Positions 40,801 to 48,079 of a stretch of 64,000 nucleotides of DNA are shown piece by piece; the first letter of the stretch is position 1, and each line of letters starts with the position of its first letter. The DNA lies in assembly GCF_000421645.1 (NCBI RefSeq), contig NZ_ATXK01000002.1, forward strand, positions 620,001 to 684,000, in the 5' to 3' direction. The stretch comes from Aurantimonas coralicida DSM 14790. GTDB taxonomy: Bacteria; Pseudomonadota; Alphaproteobacteria; Rhizobiales; Rhizobiaceae. The notes beneath the pieces are model-generated. The model was given only the letters and a program-made list of their open reading frames with translations, was not told the DNA's origin and did no database searches. The position numbers were made by a program, and so were the translations under genes.

Positions 40801-40993
40801 TGCCGAGACCATCGACGTGTCACTGGCCATGGGCGAGCTGTCGCTGCTGCCGGCGGTGCGCGCGGCACCGGCCGATGCGGTGATCGTCGCCGACGGCACC
40901 TCCTGCCGGCACCAGATCGCCGACGGCGCTGCACGCCGCGCCGTGCATGTGGCGGAAGTGCTGGCGGGCGCGCTCCATGGAGCTGCGCCGTAA
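37889..40993 (+). CDS. Fused FAD-linked 2-hydroxyacid dehydrogenase with Fe-S/CCG domains (GlcD-GlcF/YdiJ type)
   Basis: The 1034-residue protein joins a GlcD-like half to a GlcF-like half. The N-terminal half has an FAD-binding PCMH domain (MRGGGTSQCGQTVNSG) and FAD-oxidase C region. The second half has a ferredoxin-like 4Fe-4S motif with Cys626, 629, 632 and 636 and two CCG motifs (Cys832-833, Cys961-962) as in heterodisulfide reductase-like domains. E. coli YdiJ, a D-2-hydroxyglutarate dehydrogenase, has the same build and length. Substrates could be D-2-hydroxyglutarate, D-lactate or glycolate, with electrons passed to the respiratory chain. GGAGGGG precedes ATG 37889. Confidence 0.9.
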   Translation: MGEMIRPGLSRRLEREIAGEVYFDRFNRGRYATDASIYQIMPAGVVVARTGDDVAAALDACREEGLPLTMRGGGTSQCGQTVNSGLIVDTSKHLNKLLELDVAGRRAVVEPGIVLDDLNRLLKPHGLWFPVDVSTASRATIGGMAGNNSCGSRSLRYGTMRDNVIAIDAILADGTAGRFAQLDQNAANEPPRELVAAMLALGRREAGEIAARFPRVQRRVGGYNLDALVPSDDPINLAHLLVGSEGTLGISTAIEIRLSPLPKATKILGACHFPTFRAAMEAAQHIVALKPTSVELVDSTMIGLARRIDMFLPALEAFVEGDPAALLLVEFADTAEENDASIAALKDVMSDLGYGFGRGGDHEGGVVPVADLKLQAAIAELRAAGLNIMMSMKEERKPVSFVEDCAVPLEHLADYTDRLTAIFEKHGTRGTWYAHASEGCLHVRPVLNVKLDNDVKTMRAIAEEAFAMVREYKGSHSGEHGDGLVRSEFHTQMFGERIVAAFEEVKTAFDPHTRLNPGKIVAPPKMDDRSLLRYPPGYAVDEILTAFDWSAWPGASGGLQGAVEMCNNNGACRKSAGAVMCPSYRVTRNERDVTRGRANTLRLAISGQLGPDALASDEMAETLKLCVSCKACRRECPTGVDMAKMKAEVLYQRGKTNGFSLKDRLIADLPRYAPAAARMGWLMGLRDRVPAFAALSEKMAGFSARRSLPAFRKDWFRDAEGHVAGVAAGAGSSARQGTAAPAENIGGAGDGIVLNPEGAGGDTATVNRADRRGVERTGPAPHPGRVTGVVLFADTFDRWFDPQVLRAAVKVLKAGGYQVETASLGRNERPLCCGRTYLAAGMADRAKAEAQRTIDALLPHVRAGKAIVGLEPSCILTLRDEFLALVPGEAAEAVAASAMLFEEFLMREDKAGHLSLPLDGIGREAYLHGHCHQKAFGAMSAVEGALRMIPGLDLKVIESSCCGMAGAFGYDAETIDVSLAMGELSLLPAVRAAPADAVIVADGTSCRHQIADGAARRAVHVAEVLAGALHGAAP

Positions 40994-41081
40994 TGGCGCC
41001 GGTTCGGGTTGGCTCCCGGCCGCCGGCGCTCGATGCGGCCCGTATCCGCGGGGCCGGTCATTCCACGACGGGACACGACGC

Positions 41082-41771
41082 ATGAGCCTTGCCGATACCG
41101 ATTTCGACGCGCCGCTCTCGCGCCCCGCGCTGGCCGTGGAACTGACCGACCGGATGCGCCGGATGATCATGGAGGGCGAACTCCAGGCCGGCGAGAAGGT
41201 GCCCGAAAAGGCGCTGACCGAACGCTTCGGCGTCTCCCGCACGCCGGTGCGCGAGGCCCTGAAGGTGCTCGCCCACGAAGGCTTCGTGCAACTGGTGCCG
41301 AACCGTGGGGCCATCGTCTCGGGCGAGACGATGAACGAACTGACCGAGCTGTTTCCGCTGGTCGCGGCGCTGGAGGGCCTGGCCGGCGAACTGGCGGCCG
41401 AGCGCGCCTCCGAGGCCGAGATCGCGGCGATCGCCGATCTCACCCGCCGGCTCGGCGCCGCCTACGAGGCGCGGGACCGGCCGGCCTATTTCGAGATCAA
41501 CCAGGCGATCCACAGCGCCATCCTGGCCGCGGCGGCCAATCCGACGCTCTCCCAGCACCATGCCATGGTGGCGCGTCGGGTCTACCGGGCGCGCTACCAG
41601 GCCAATCTGACGCCGGAGCGCTGGCTGACCGCGACCCGCGAGCACGAGGGCATCCAGGCGGCGCTGGAGGCGCGCGACGGCCCGCTGCTGGGCAGCCTGA
41701 TGAAGGCGCATCTGACCCATAAGCTGCAATCGCTGCTCGCCCATGCCGAGGCCGAGGCGGCCGCCGGCTAG
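41082..41771 (+). CDS. GntR family regulator, FCD (FadR-type) subfamily
   Basis: The 229-residue regulator has an N-terminal winged helix (about 20-80, with LTERFGVSRTPVREALKVLAHEGFV cut around the recognition helix SRTPVREALK) and a C-terminal all-helical FCD domain (about 90-215) that in relatives binds metal and carboxylates. HSAILAAAANP contributes a typical FCD His. It follows the dehydrogenase gene by 88 bases and sits before the divergent-strand tctABC genes, so it probably controls the organic acid island through the palindrome at 37824-37839. Confidence 0.9.
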   Translation: MSLADTDFDAPLSRPALAVELTDRMRRMIMEGELQAGEKVPEKALTERFGVSRTPVREALKVLAHEGFVQLVPNRGAIVSGETMNELTELFPLVAALEGLAGELAAERASEAEIAAIADLTRRLGAAYEARDRPAYFEINQAIHSAILAAAANPTLSQHHAMVARRVYRARYQANLTPERWLTATREHEGIQAALEARDGPLLGSLMKAHLTHKLQSLLAHAEAEAAAG

Positions 41772-41804
41772 GACGTCGTCACCGCCACGCGGCAGGCCTG
41801 CCGG

Positions 41805-43337
41805 TCAGTCGCCCACGTAATCGGCGTCGGCTGCGGGCTGCGCGGCCGGCCGGCGCGGCTTGCGCATGGCCAGCACCACCGCGATGAGCAGGAAGCAGCC
41901 GGTGATCGTGTAGAGCCCGATCGAGATCCAGCTCGACACGAGGATGCCGGCATCGCCGCCGGAGATCGCCAGCGCGCGACGCAGCATGCTTTCCATCTCG
42001 CCGCCGAGCAGCAGGCCGAGCACGACCGGCACCACCGAAATCTCCAGCTTGCGCAGCACGAAGCCGAGCACGCCGAAGCCGACCATGACCTGCAGGTCGA
42101 AGGTGGAATGGCTGATCGAATAGATGCCGACGAAGGAGATCATCACCACGAAGGGCATCAGCGCCCACATCGGGATGGAGAGCATCCGGGTGAACAGGCC
42201 GACCAGCGGCAGGTTGAGGATCAGGAGGAAGACGTTGGCCATGAACAGCGCCGCGATCAGCCCCCAGACGATGTCCGGCTGGTTCTGGAACAGCAGCGGC
42301 CCGGGCGTGATGTTCAGCGAGATGAGCAGCGCCAGGAGCACCGCCGTCGTGCCCGAGCCCGGCACGCCGAGCGCCAGCATCGGCACCAGCGCGCCGCCGG
42401 CCGCGGCATTGTTGCCGGCCTCAGGCGCCGCGACGCCGCGGGGATCGCCCTTGCCGAAGGTGTCGTTGTTGTTCGAATAGCGCTTTTCCAGCGTGTAGGC
42501 GATGAACGAGCCGAGCGACGCCCCGGCGCCGGGCAGGATGCCGGAGATGAAGCCGAGGCCGGAGCCGCGGAACATCGCCCCCAGCGACTTGCGGATATCG
42601 GGCCAGCGGGCGAAGGCGCGGTTGACCGGCACCGCGCCGGAATGGCCGCCGATCCCGTGTTCCAGAAGGATCAGCGCTTCGGAGATGGCGAACAGACCGA
42701 CGATGGCCACGATGGCGTGGAAGCCGTCATAGAGATGGAAGCTGCCGAAGGTGTAGCGCGGCACGGCGCTTTGCGGATCGATCCCGACCGTGCCCAGGGC
42801 GAGGCCGATGCCGGCCGCCAAGAGCGTCTTGGCCGGATTGGCGCCGGTGATGCCGCCGATCGTCGCGAAGGCCATGACATAGAGCGCGAAATACTCGGCC
42901 GGGCCGAAGCGGATGGCGAACTGCACCAGCAGCGGGGCGAACAGCACCAGGCCGATGGTCGCGGTCACGGCGCCGACGAAGGACGCGATGCCTGAGATCG
43001 CCAGCGCCTCGGGCGCCTTGCCCTGCTGGGCCATCGGATAGCCGTCGAGGCAGGTCATCATCGCCGGCTCGTCGCCGGGAATGTTGAGCATGATCGACGA
43101 GATGCGGCCGCCATACATGCAGCCGTAATAGACGCAGGCGAGCAGGATCAGCGCCGAGCCCGCGGGCAGCTGCAGCGAGAAGGCCAGCGGGATGAGGATC
43201 GCCACGCCGTTGACCGGGCCGAGGCCGGGCAGCGCGCCGATGATCGTGCCGATGAAGCAGCCGAACAGCGCCAGCCCGATATTGGTCGGGGTCAGGGCGG
43301 TGGCGAAACCGTCGGCGAGAAAACCAAGAATTTCCAC
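41805..43337 (-). CDS. tctA: TctA, tripartite tricarboxylate transporter large permease
   Basis: The 510-residue protein is the large membrane subunit of a TTT transporter. It has the signature GCFIGTIIGALPGLGPVNGVAI in the first segments and MYGGRISSIMLNIPGDEPAMMTC, with about 11 hydrophobic segments. The GTG start at 43337 is supported by AAGGAGA. It is the last gene of tctC-tctB-tctA and lies tail to tail with the GntR gene. Substrates of such systems include citrate, other tricarboxylates and aromatic acids; the ligand here is unknown. Confidence 0.94.
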   Translation of the reverse strand: MEILGFLADGFATALTPTNIGLALFGCFIGTIIGALPGLGPVNGVAILIPLAFSLQLPAGSALILLACVYYGCMYGGRISSIMLNIPGDEPAMMTCLDGYPMAQQGKAPEALAISGIASFVGAVTATIGLVLFAPLLVQFAIRFGPAEYFALYVMAFATIGGITGANPAKTLLAAGIGLALGTVGIDPQSAVPRYTFGSFHLYDGFHAIVAIVGLFAISEALILLEHGIGGHSGAVPVNRAFARWPDIRKSLGAMFRGSGLGFISGILPGAGASLGSFIAYTLEKRYSNNNDTFGKGDPRGVAAPEAGNNAAAGGALVPMLALGVPGSGTTAVLLALLISLNITPGPLLFQNQPDIVWGLIAALFMANVFLLILNLPLVGLFTRMLSIPMWALMPFVVMISFVGIYSISHSTFDLQVMVGFGVLGFVLRKLEISVVPVVLGLLLGGEMESMLRRALAISGGDAGILVSSWISIGLYTITGCFLLIAVVLAMRKPRRPAAQPAADADYVGD

Positions 43338-43367
43338 GTGATCTCCTTGGCACCGGCCAGGCGGTGA

Positions 43368-43829
43368 CTAACCGAAGAGCGGTCCTGTCGGCAGGGGCAG
43401 GCCGAAAACGCCGTCGAAGAGGAAGAACAGCCCGAAACCGATCACCAGTCCGGTGATGACGGATTGCAGCCAGCTGGCACCGAGGATGCGGGCCAAAAGA
43501 AGCGCCGCAACGCTCGTCGACAGCGGAAAGCCCGCCGGTTCGAGAATGATCGGATAGACGATGAGGACCGCCAGCATGGCGATCTGGCCCCAGACATGCG
43601 GCCAGCGGAACCAGACCGGATCGGGATCCGGCTTGACGATCAGGAAGGCCGCGAACAGCCCAAGCGGCACCGCGACCATGCGCGGAAACAGGCTCGGGCC
43701 GGCCGGATCGCCGTAGGCGACGCTGTAGCCGCCGGCGGCGATCCAGTACCAGATCGCGAGGGCGAGCAGAATCGCCCCCGCGATACGGTCACTGAGACGC
43801 AGGCTCGGGGTCGGTCTAGTTGATGACAC
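43368..43829 (-). CDS. tctB: TctB, tripartite tricarboxylate transporter small permease
   Basis: The 153-residue protein has four hydrophobic segments, the usual TctB layout, with SDRIAGAILLALAIWYWIAA at the start and ending GVFGLPLPTGPLFG. The GTG start at 43829 overlaps the end of tctC by 14 bases, and the stop is 30 bases before tctA. It acts with TctA as the membrane part of the carrier. Confidence 0.9.
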   Translation of the reverse strand: MSSTRPTPSLRLSDRIAGAILLALAIWYWIAAGGYSVAYGDPAGPSLFPRMVAVPLGLFAAFLIVKPDPDPVWFRWPHVWGQIAMLAVLIVYPIILEPAGFPLSTSVAALLLARILGASWLQSVITGLVIGFGLFFLFDGVFGLPLPTGPLFG

Positions 43830-44790
43830 CGATGGCCTTCGAAATCTCGGCTGCCTTCTTCTCGGACTCGCGGACGAAGGTGTTGAACTCCTCGCCGCCG
43901 CGCCAGATCGGCGTCAGGCCGGATTCGGTCGCGGCCGTCTGCCAGCTTTCCGAATCGTAGAGCGCGTTCATCTTCTCGACCCAGAAATCATAGGCGTCGT
44001 CGGGGACTTCGCCGCCCATGTAGAAGCCGCGCCAGTTGTAGCCGACCGCGTCGACGCCCTGCTCCTTGGCGGTGGCGATGTCCGGATAGGCCGGCAGCCG
44101 CTCGTCGGACATGACCGCGAGAGCCTTGGCGTCGCCGGACTGGATGAAGCCGCCGATCTCGCCGATGTCGGTGAGGACGACGTCGATATGGCCGCCGAGG
44201 AGCTGGGTGACGGCGTCACCGCCGCCGGAGAACTCGACCCAGCGGATGTCCTTCAGCTGGTCGGTCGGAACGCCGGCTTCCTGCGCGAGGATCAGGAACC
44301 GCAGATGGTCCCAGCCGCCGATCGAGGAGGAGCCGCCGACCACGACGCCGGCCGGGTCTTCCTTGACCGCGGCGAGAACGGCGTCGAGCGAGTCGTATTC
44401 GGAGTCCTTGTTGACCAGCATCGTGCCGACATCGGCACCAAGCATGCCCAGCCAGCGCATCTGGTCGATGCCGGCCGGATACTTGCCCTGGGCGATCTGG
44501 GTGATGCCGACGGTCGAGGTCGCGACGATCAGATTGGGGTCGTCATTGCGCTTGGACGCGACATTGGCGAAGGCTACCGCGCCGACGGCGCCCGGCATGT
44601 CGGTCACCTGGACGGCGCCCGGAACGAGACCCTCGTCCTGCAGGATGCGGCCGACGGTGCGGCAGGTGAAGTCCCAGCCGCCACCCGGATTGGCCGGTGC
44701 GATGCATTCGACATTCGACGGCTCGAATGCGGCAGCGGGCATGGCGATCGCCGCCACGGCCGCGGCCATCAACAAACGTTTCAGAAACAT
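43816..44790 (-). CDS. tctC: TctC-type periplasmic substrate-binding protein
   Basis: The 324-residue protein has a signal peptide (about 1-22, ending AAA) and the Bug/TctC fold with VECIAPANPGGGWD near the mature N-terminus, a region that normally contacts the ligand carboxylate. GGGAGGGA before ATG 44790 is a strong ribosome site, consistent with high expression. It is first in tctC-tctB-tctA, divergent from a CaiB-type gene, across a region with several repeats. Confidence 0.92.
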   Translation of the reverse strand: MFLKRLLMAAAVAAIAMPAAAFEPSNVECIAPANPGGGWDFTCRTVGRILQDEGLVPGAVQVTDMPGAVGAVAFANVASKRNDDPNLIVATSTVGITQIAQGKYPAGIDQMRWLGMLGADVGTMLVNKDSEYDSLDAVLAAVKEDPAGVVVGGSSSIGGWDHLRFLILAQEAGVPTDQLKDIRWVEFSGGGDAVTQLLGGHIDVVLTDIGEIGGFIQSGDAKALAVMSDERLPAYPDIATAKEQGVDAVGYNWRGFYMGGEVPDDAYDFWVEKMNALYDSESWQTAATESGLTPIWRGGEEFNTFVRESEKKAAEISKAIGVIN

Positions 44791-45138
44791 GACTTCCCTC
44801 CCTCAGGCGGCAGTTCTTGCGTCCCCGCCATTGTGTCGGCCGTGGGAGATCGTGCCGACAGCGGCATTCTCCCGTGTGCCTTCCCTAGTGGATGACACCG
44901 AAGCATTCCGGCGGTCAAGGCTGGTGCGATGCTCTCTTGTGCTGCAACGCGGAAGAAAGTCGTGCTGCGATGCAGCATGGGATTTCGAAATTTACTTTCG
45001 GCGGGCCCGTCGCGTATGGGAACCGTAATGCCAGCGAAACAATGGGAGGGGGGCGATGGCCGACGCATGCGACGTGCTGCCGATGCCAATGCGCGCGGGA
45101 CGCCGGATCGCCATCGCCACGGCGAGGCGTTGACCCGT
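44791..45138. promoter_or_regulatory. 348-base divergent region between tctC and the second CoA-transferase gene
   Basis: No gene is supported here. The stretch contains direct repeats GTGCTGCAA (44939-44947) and GTGCTGCGA (44962-44970) spaced 23 bases apart, the palindrome TGCTGC-GAT-GCAGCA (44963-44977) and the palindrome ATTTCGAAAT (44982-44991). These look like binding sites for a regulator of both genes. A TTGACC is present on the minus strand (44918-44913) but lacks a convincing -10. Confidence 0.45.
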
Positions 45139-46323
45139 ATGGACCAGCCGCTCGCCGGTATCCGCGTCGTCGACCTGACGCGCATCCTGTCCGGCCCGTT
45201 CTGCTCGATGCTGCTCGGCGACCTCGGCGCCGACGTCATCAAGGTCGAGGCGCCGGGGCAGGGTGACCATGTCCGCGGCCTCGGGGCGATCGTCGACGGC
45301 ATGTCCTGGTACTTTGCCGGCTTCAACCGCAACAAGCGCTCCCTGACGCTCGACCTGAAGAGCGACGCCGGCAAGGCGGTGCTGCGCCGGCTTCTCGCCG
45401 ACGCCGACGTGCTGGTGGAAAACTACCGGCCCGGCGTCCTGGCCGCGATGGGCTTCGACCGGGAGACCCTCGACGCCATCAACCCGCGGCTCGTCGTCGG
45501 CTCGGTCAATGGCTACGGCTCCACCGGCCCCTATCGCGACCGCCCGGCCTTCGACTTCATCACCCAGGCGATGTCGGGCTTCATGTCGGTGAACGGCTCG
45601 CAGGAAAGCGGGCCGATGCGCGCCGCGCCGCCGCTGACCGACCTGATCGCCGGGCTCTACACGGCCTTCGCCATCGTCGCGGCGCTGCGCGTACGCGATC
45701 GCGACGGCGAGGGGCAGGCGGTCGAGGCCTCGATGATGGGCGGCATGATGTCGATGCTGGCCTATCTCTCGGCGGCGCAACTGGCGACCGGCAAGACGCC
45801 GCCGGCGACCGGCAACGACCATCCCATCGCCTCGCCCTACGGGCTGTTCCGCGCCGCCGACGGCCATGTCGCCGTGGCGCCCTCGACCGCCCCGACCCTG
45901 CGCCGTTTTCTGGAGGCGATCGGGCTGATCGGCCTTCTCGACGAGCCGCGCTTCGCCAGCAATGCCGACCGCGTGGCGAACCGCGCGGCGCTGAACGCCC
46001 TGATCGACGACGCCATGTGCCACGAGCCCCAGGATGTCTGGATCGAGAGGCTCAACGCGGCGGGCGTGCCCTGCGGCCGGGTCCAGACCCTCGGCGAGGT
46101 ATTCGCGGACCCGCAGGTCGCCGCGCAGGAGATGGTTCTGGACGTTCCCCATCCCGGCCACGGCACCGTGCGGATGACCGGCTTCCCGATGAAATTCGCC
46201 AAGACGCCCTCGCAGCTGCGCCATCCGGCGCCCGATCTCGGGCAGGACACCGAGGCGGTGCTGGCGGAAGCCGGCTATGATGCCGCCGACATCGCGCAAT
46301 TGCGGGCGGACGGCGTCGTCTGA
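45139..46323 (+). CDS. CaiB/BaiF (class III) CoA-transferase, second copy
   Basis: The 394-residue protein has DQPLAGIRVVDLTRILSGPF at the N-terminus, FNRNKRSLTLDLKS, and Asp168 in APPLTDLIAG as the expected catalytic Asp. It is clearly distinct from the copy at 31575 (different N-terminus and active-site surroundings), so the two probably use different acids. The start ATG 45139 is favoured; TTG 45130 in frame is an alternative. It is divergent from tctC, suggesting that its substrate is brought in by the TctABC transporter, and is followed by an aldo/keto reductase gene after 77 bases. Confidence 0.9.
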   Translation: MDQPLAGIRVVDLTRILSGPFCSMLLGDLGADVIKVEAPGQGDHVRGLGAIVDGMSWYFAGFNRNKRSLTLDLKSDAGKAVLRRLLADADVLVENYRPGVLAAMGFDRETLDAINPRLVVGSVNGYGSTGPYRDRPAFDFITQAMSGFMSVNGSQESGPMRAAPPLTDLIAGLYTAFAIVAALRVRDRDGEGQAVEASMMGGMMSMLAYLSAAQLATGKTPPATGNDHPIASPYGLFRAADGHVAVAPSTAPTLRRFLEAIGLIGLLDEPRFASNADRVANRAALNALIDDAMCHEPQDVWIERLNAAGVPCGRVQTLGEVFADPQVAAQEMVLDVPHPGHGTVRMTGFPMKFAKTPSQLRHPAPDLGQDTEAVLAEAGYDAADIAQLRADGVV

Positions 46324-46400
46324 ACGCCGGCTGCCGAGGCGGTCGTTCGTCGCCGGCCGGCGCACGCTCGCCTGATCGAACAACTCTGGAGGACCATGCC

Positions 46401-47411
46401 ATGACGACGATCCCGACGATTCCCCTGTTCAGCGGCGGACCGGAGGTGGCGCGCCTCTGCCTCGGCACCATGATGTTCGCCGACCGGACCGACGAGGCCG
46501 AGGCGGCGCGCATGCTCGACCGCTATTTCGAGGCCGGCGGCAATTTCATCGACACCGCCGATTCCTATACCGGCGGCAAGTCCGAGGCGATGCTGGGGCG
46601 GCTCCTGAAGGAGCGCCGTGCCGATTGCGTGCTGGCGACCAAGGTCGGCAACCCGGTCACCGATGTCGAGGGATCGGGCGGCCTGTCGCCCGGATGGATC
46701 GCCCGGGCCGCGGAGATGTCGCGCGAGCGGCTGCAGACCGAGACGATCGACCTCTACTATCTGCATCTCGACGACGAGACGACGCCGCTGGACGAGGTGA
46801 TCGGTGCGCTGGGCGAGCTGATCGCCAAGGGCACCATCCGCCACTGGGGCTTTTCCAATTTCCGCGGCTGGAAGATCGCCGACATGGTCCGCATTGCCGA
46901 CAGGCTGGGCGTGGCGCGGCCGGTCGTGGCGCAGCCCTACTATCACATGCTCAACCGCACGTCGGAGACCGACTATCTGCCCGCCTGCCACCATTTCGGC
47001 ATCGGGGTCGTGCCCTATTCGCCGCTCGGTCGCGGCATCCTGACCGGCAAGTATCGCGGCGGCGTGCCGGACGATTCCCGCGCCGCGCGCGGCGACAAGC
47101 GCATGCTGGAGGCGGAGTTCCTGCCCGGCACGATCGAGGCGGCCAACAAGGCGGCCGACTATGCCGAGCAATCCGGCCGCGATCCGGGCGCCATGGCGCT
47201 GAACTGGCTCCTGGCGAATGCCGCCGTCTCCAGCATCCTGATGGGGCCGCGCAGCCTCGCGCAACTCGACGGTTATCTCGGCGTGGTGGGCGCCCGCTAC
47301 GACGCGGAGGACGAGGCGTTTCTCAGCGGGCTCTGTGCGTCGGGCCATACGCCCGTCGTCGGCCACAGCGATCCACGCTATCCGTATCGCGGCCGCGTGC
47401 TGCGCTTCTAG
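46401..47411 (+). CDS. Aldo/keto reductase
   Basis: This NADPH-dependent oxidoreductase of 336 residues has the family tetrad Asp51, Tyr56, Lys81 and His122 (DTADSYTGGKSE, ATKVG, YYLHLDD). The IGALGELIAKGTIRHWGFSNF stretch and the C-terminal AVSSILMGPRS cofactor segment are also typical. It belongs to the YajO/Tas-like branch, and its substrate is unknown. GGAGGACC precedes the start, with an out-of-frame ATG at 46396 in between. It may be co-transcribed with the CoA-transferase. Confidence 0.9.
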   Translation: MTTIPTIPLFSGGPEVARLCLGTMMFADRTDEAEAARMLDRYFEAGGNFIDTADSYTGGKSEAMLGRLLKERRADCVLATKVGNPVTDVEGSGGLSPGWIARAAEMSRERLQTETIDLYYLHLDDETTPLDEVIGALGELIAKGTIRHWGFSNFRGWKIADMVRIADRLGVARPVVAQPYYHMLNRTSETDYLPACHHFGIGVVPYSPLGRGILTGKYRGGVPDDSRAARGDKRMLEAEFLPGTIEAANKAADYAEQSGRDPGAMALNWLLANAAVSSILMGPRSLAQLDGYLGVVGARYDAEDEAFLSGLCASGHTPVVGHSDPRYPYRGRVLRF

Positions 47412-47562
47412 CGGCGAGGCTGTCGGCGGCTGGTGCCCTGCCGGGCATCGCCGCTGTCACCCTGCGCCGGGCACGGCAGTCCGGCGGGCCAGTTGATGGC
47501 AACGGGAGCGCGGACGGGACAGGACGCGGCGAGGCCGCGATCGATGCGGGGAGAGGGAGGGG

Positions 47563-47778
47563 TCAGGCGGCCTGCTGGCTCTGCCGGCCGCCGCGGCGTG
47601 GTGGCTGCCATGCCGCCAGACCCGTCGCGATCGCCGCACAGGCAAGGCCGACGGTGCCCGGCGCCCCCTCACGTTCGAAAGCGGCGATCTGTTCGGCGGG
47701 AAGGCCGAGGCGTGTCGCGGCATCGTCGTGGGAGAACCACATATGGTCCAGCCACGCACCAAATTCGTGGGCGGTCAT
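47563..47778 (-). CDS. Small XRE-like helix-turn-helix protein
   Basis: The 71-residue protein has a predicted helix-turn-helix: FGAWLDHMWFSHDDAATRLGLP resembles the LGLSQAEAARLLGVS pattern of small XRE-type regulators, followed by AAFEREG. The C-terminal third is Ala-rich with a basic tail. GAGG lies upstream of ATG 47778, which supports this start over a longer one at 47817. It is divergent from the valine-degradation operon and could control it, but DNA binding is only inferred. Confidence 0.6.
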   Translation of the reverse strand: MTAHEFGAWLDHMWFSHDDAATRLGLPAEQIAAFEREGAPGTVGLACAAIATGLAAWQPPRRGGRQSQQAA

Positions 47779-48079
47779 CCGAGTTACCTCCGACTGGGAT
47801 AGTTCTATTTGGCCCACGAAGATCGACCGGAGTCAATTCCATCAGCGCCATTCTTATAGTTCATAAGCGGCAGTTATTTGTTTCAGATGACAGAATCGTT
47901 GCTATACGCAACCATCGACTGACCGGCGCGGTCGCATGCGCCAGCCGGCACGCCGCGCCGCGACGCCAGCCGGCCATTTCGGCGCTTGATGCGCGTCGGG
48001 CAGGCTTCTAGACCGGTTGGGGAGGAGTCCGCCGCAAGGCGGCCGATGGCCACGGGCCGGGATTTCGGGAGGAATCGTC
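47779..48079. promoter_or_regulatory. 301-base divergent regulatory region
   Basis: The stretch has a locally AT-rich core in otherwise GC-rich DNA. It contains the inverted repeats CTTAT-N5-ATAAG (47853-47867) and GTTGC-N5-GCAAC (47898-47912) and a plus-strand promoter candidate (47878-47907). The first repeat lies on the side of the XRE-like gene and the second overlaps the -10 of the operon promoter. No further gene is seen. Confidence 0.5.
47878..47907 (+). promoter_or_regulatory. Candidate promoter and operator of the valine-degradation operon
   Basis: TTGTTT (47878-47883) and CTATAC (47902-47907) are separated by 18 bases. The inverted repeat GTTGC-TATAC-GCAAC (47898-47912) covers the -10, so a bound protein would block transcription. 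The leader to the TTG start at 48080 is about 165 bases. Confidence 0.5.
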
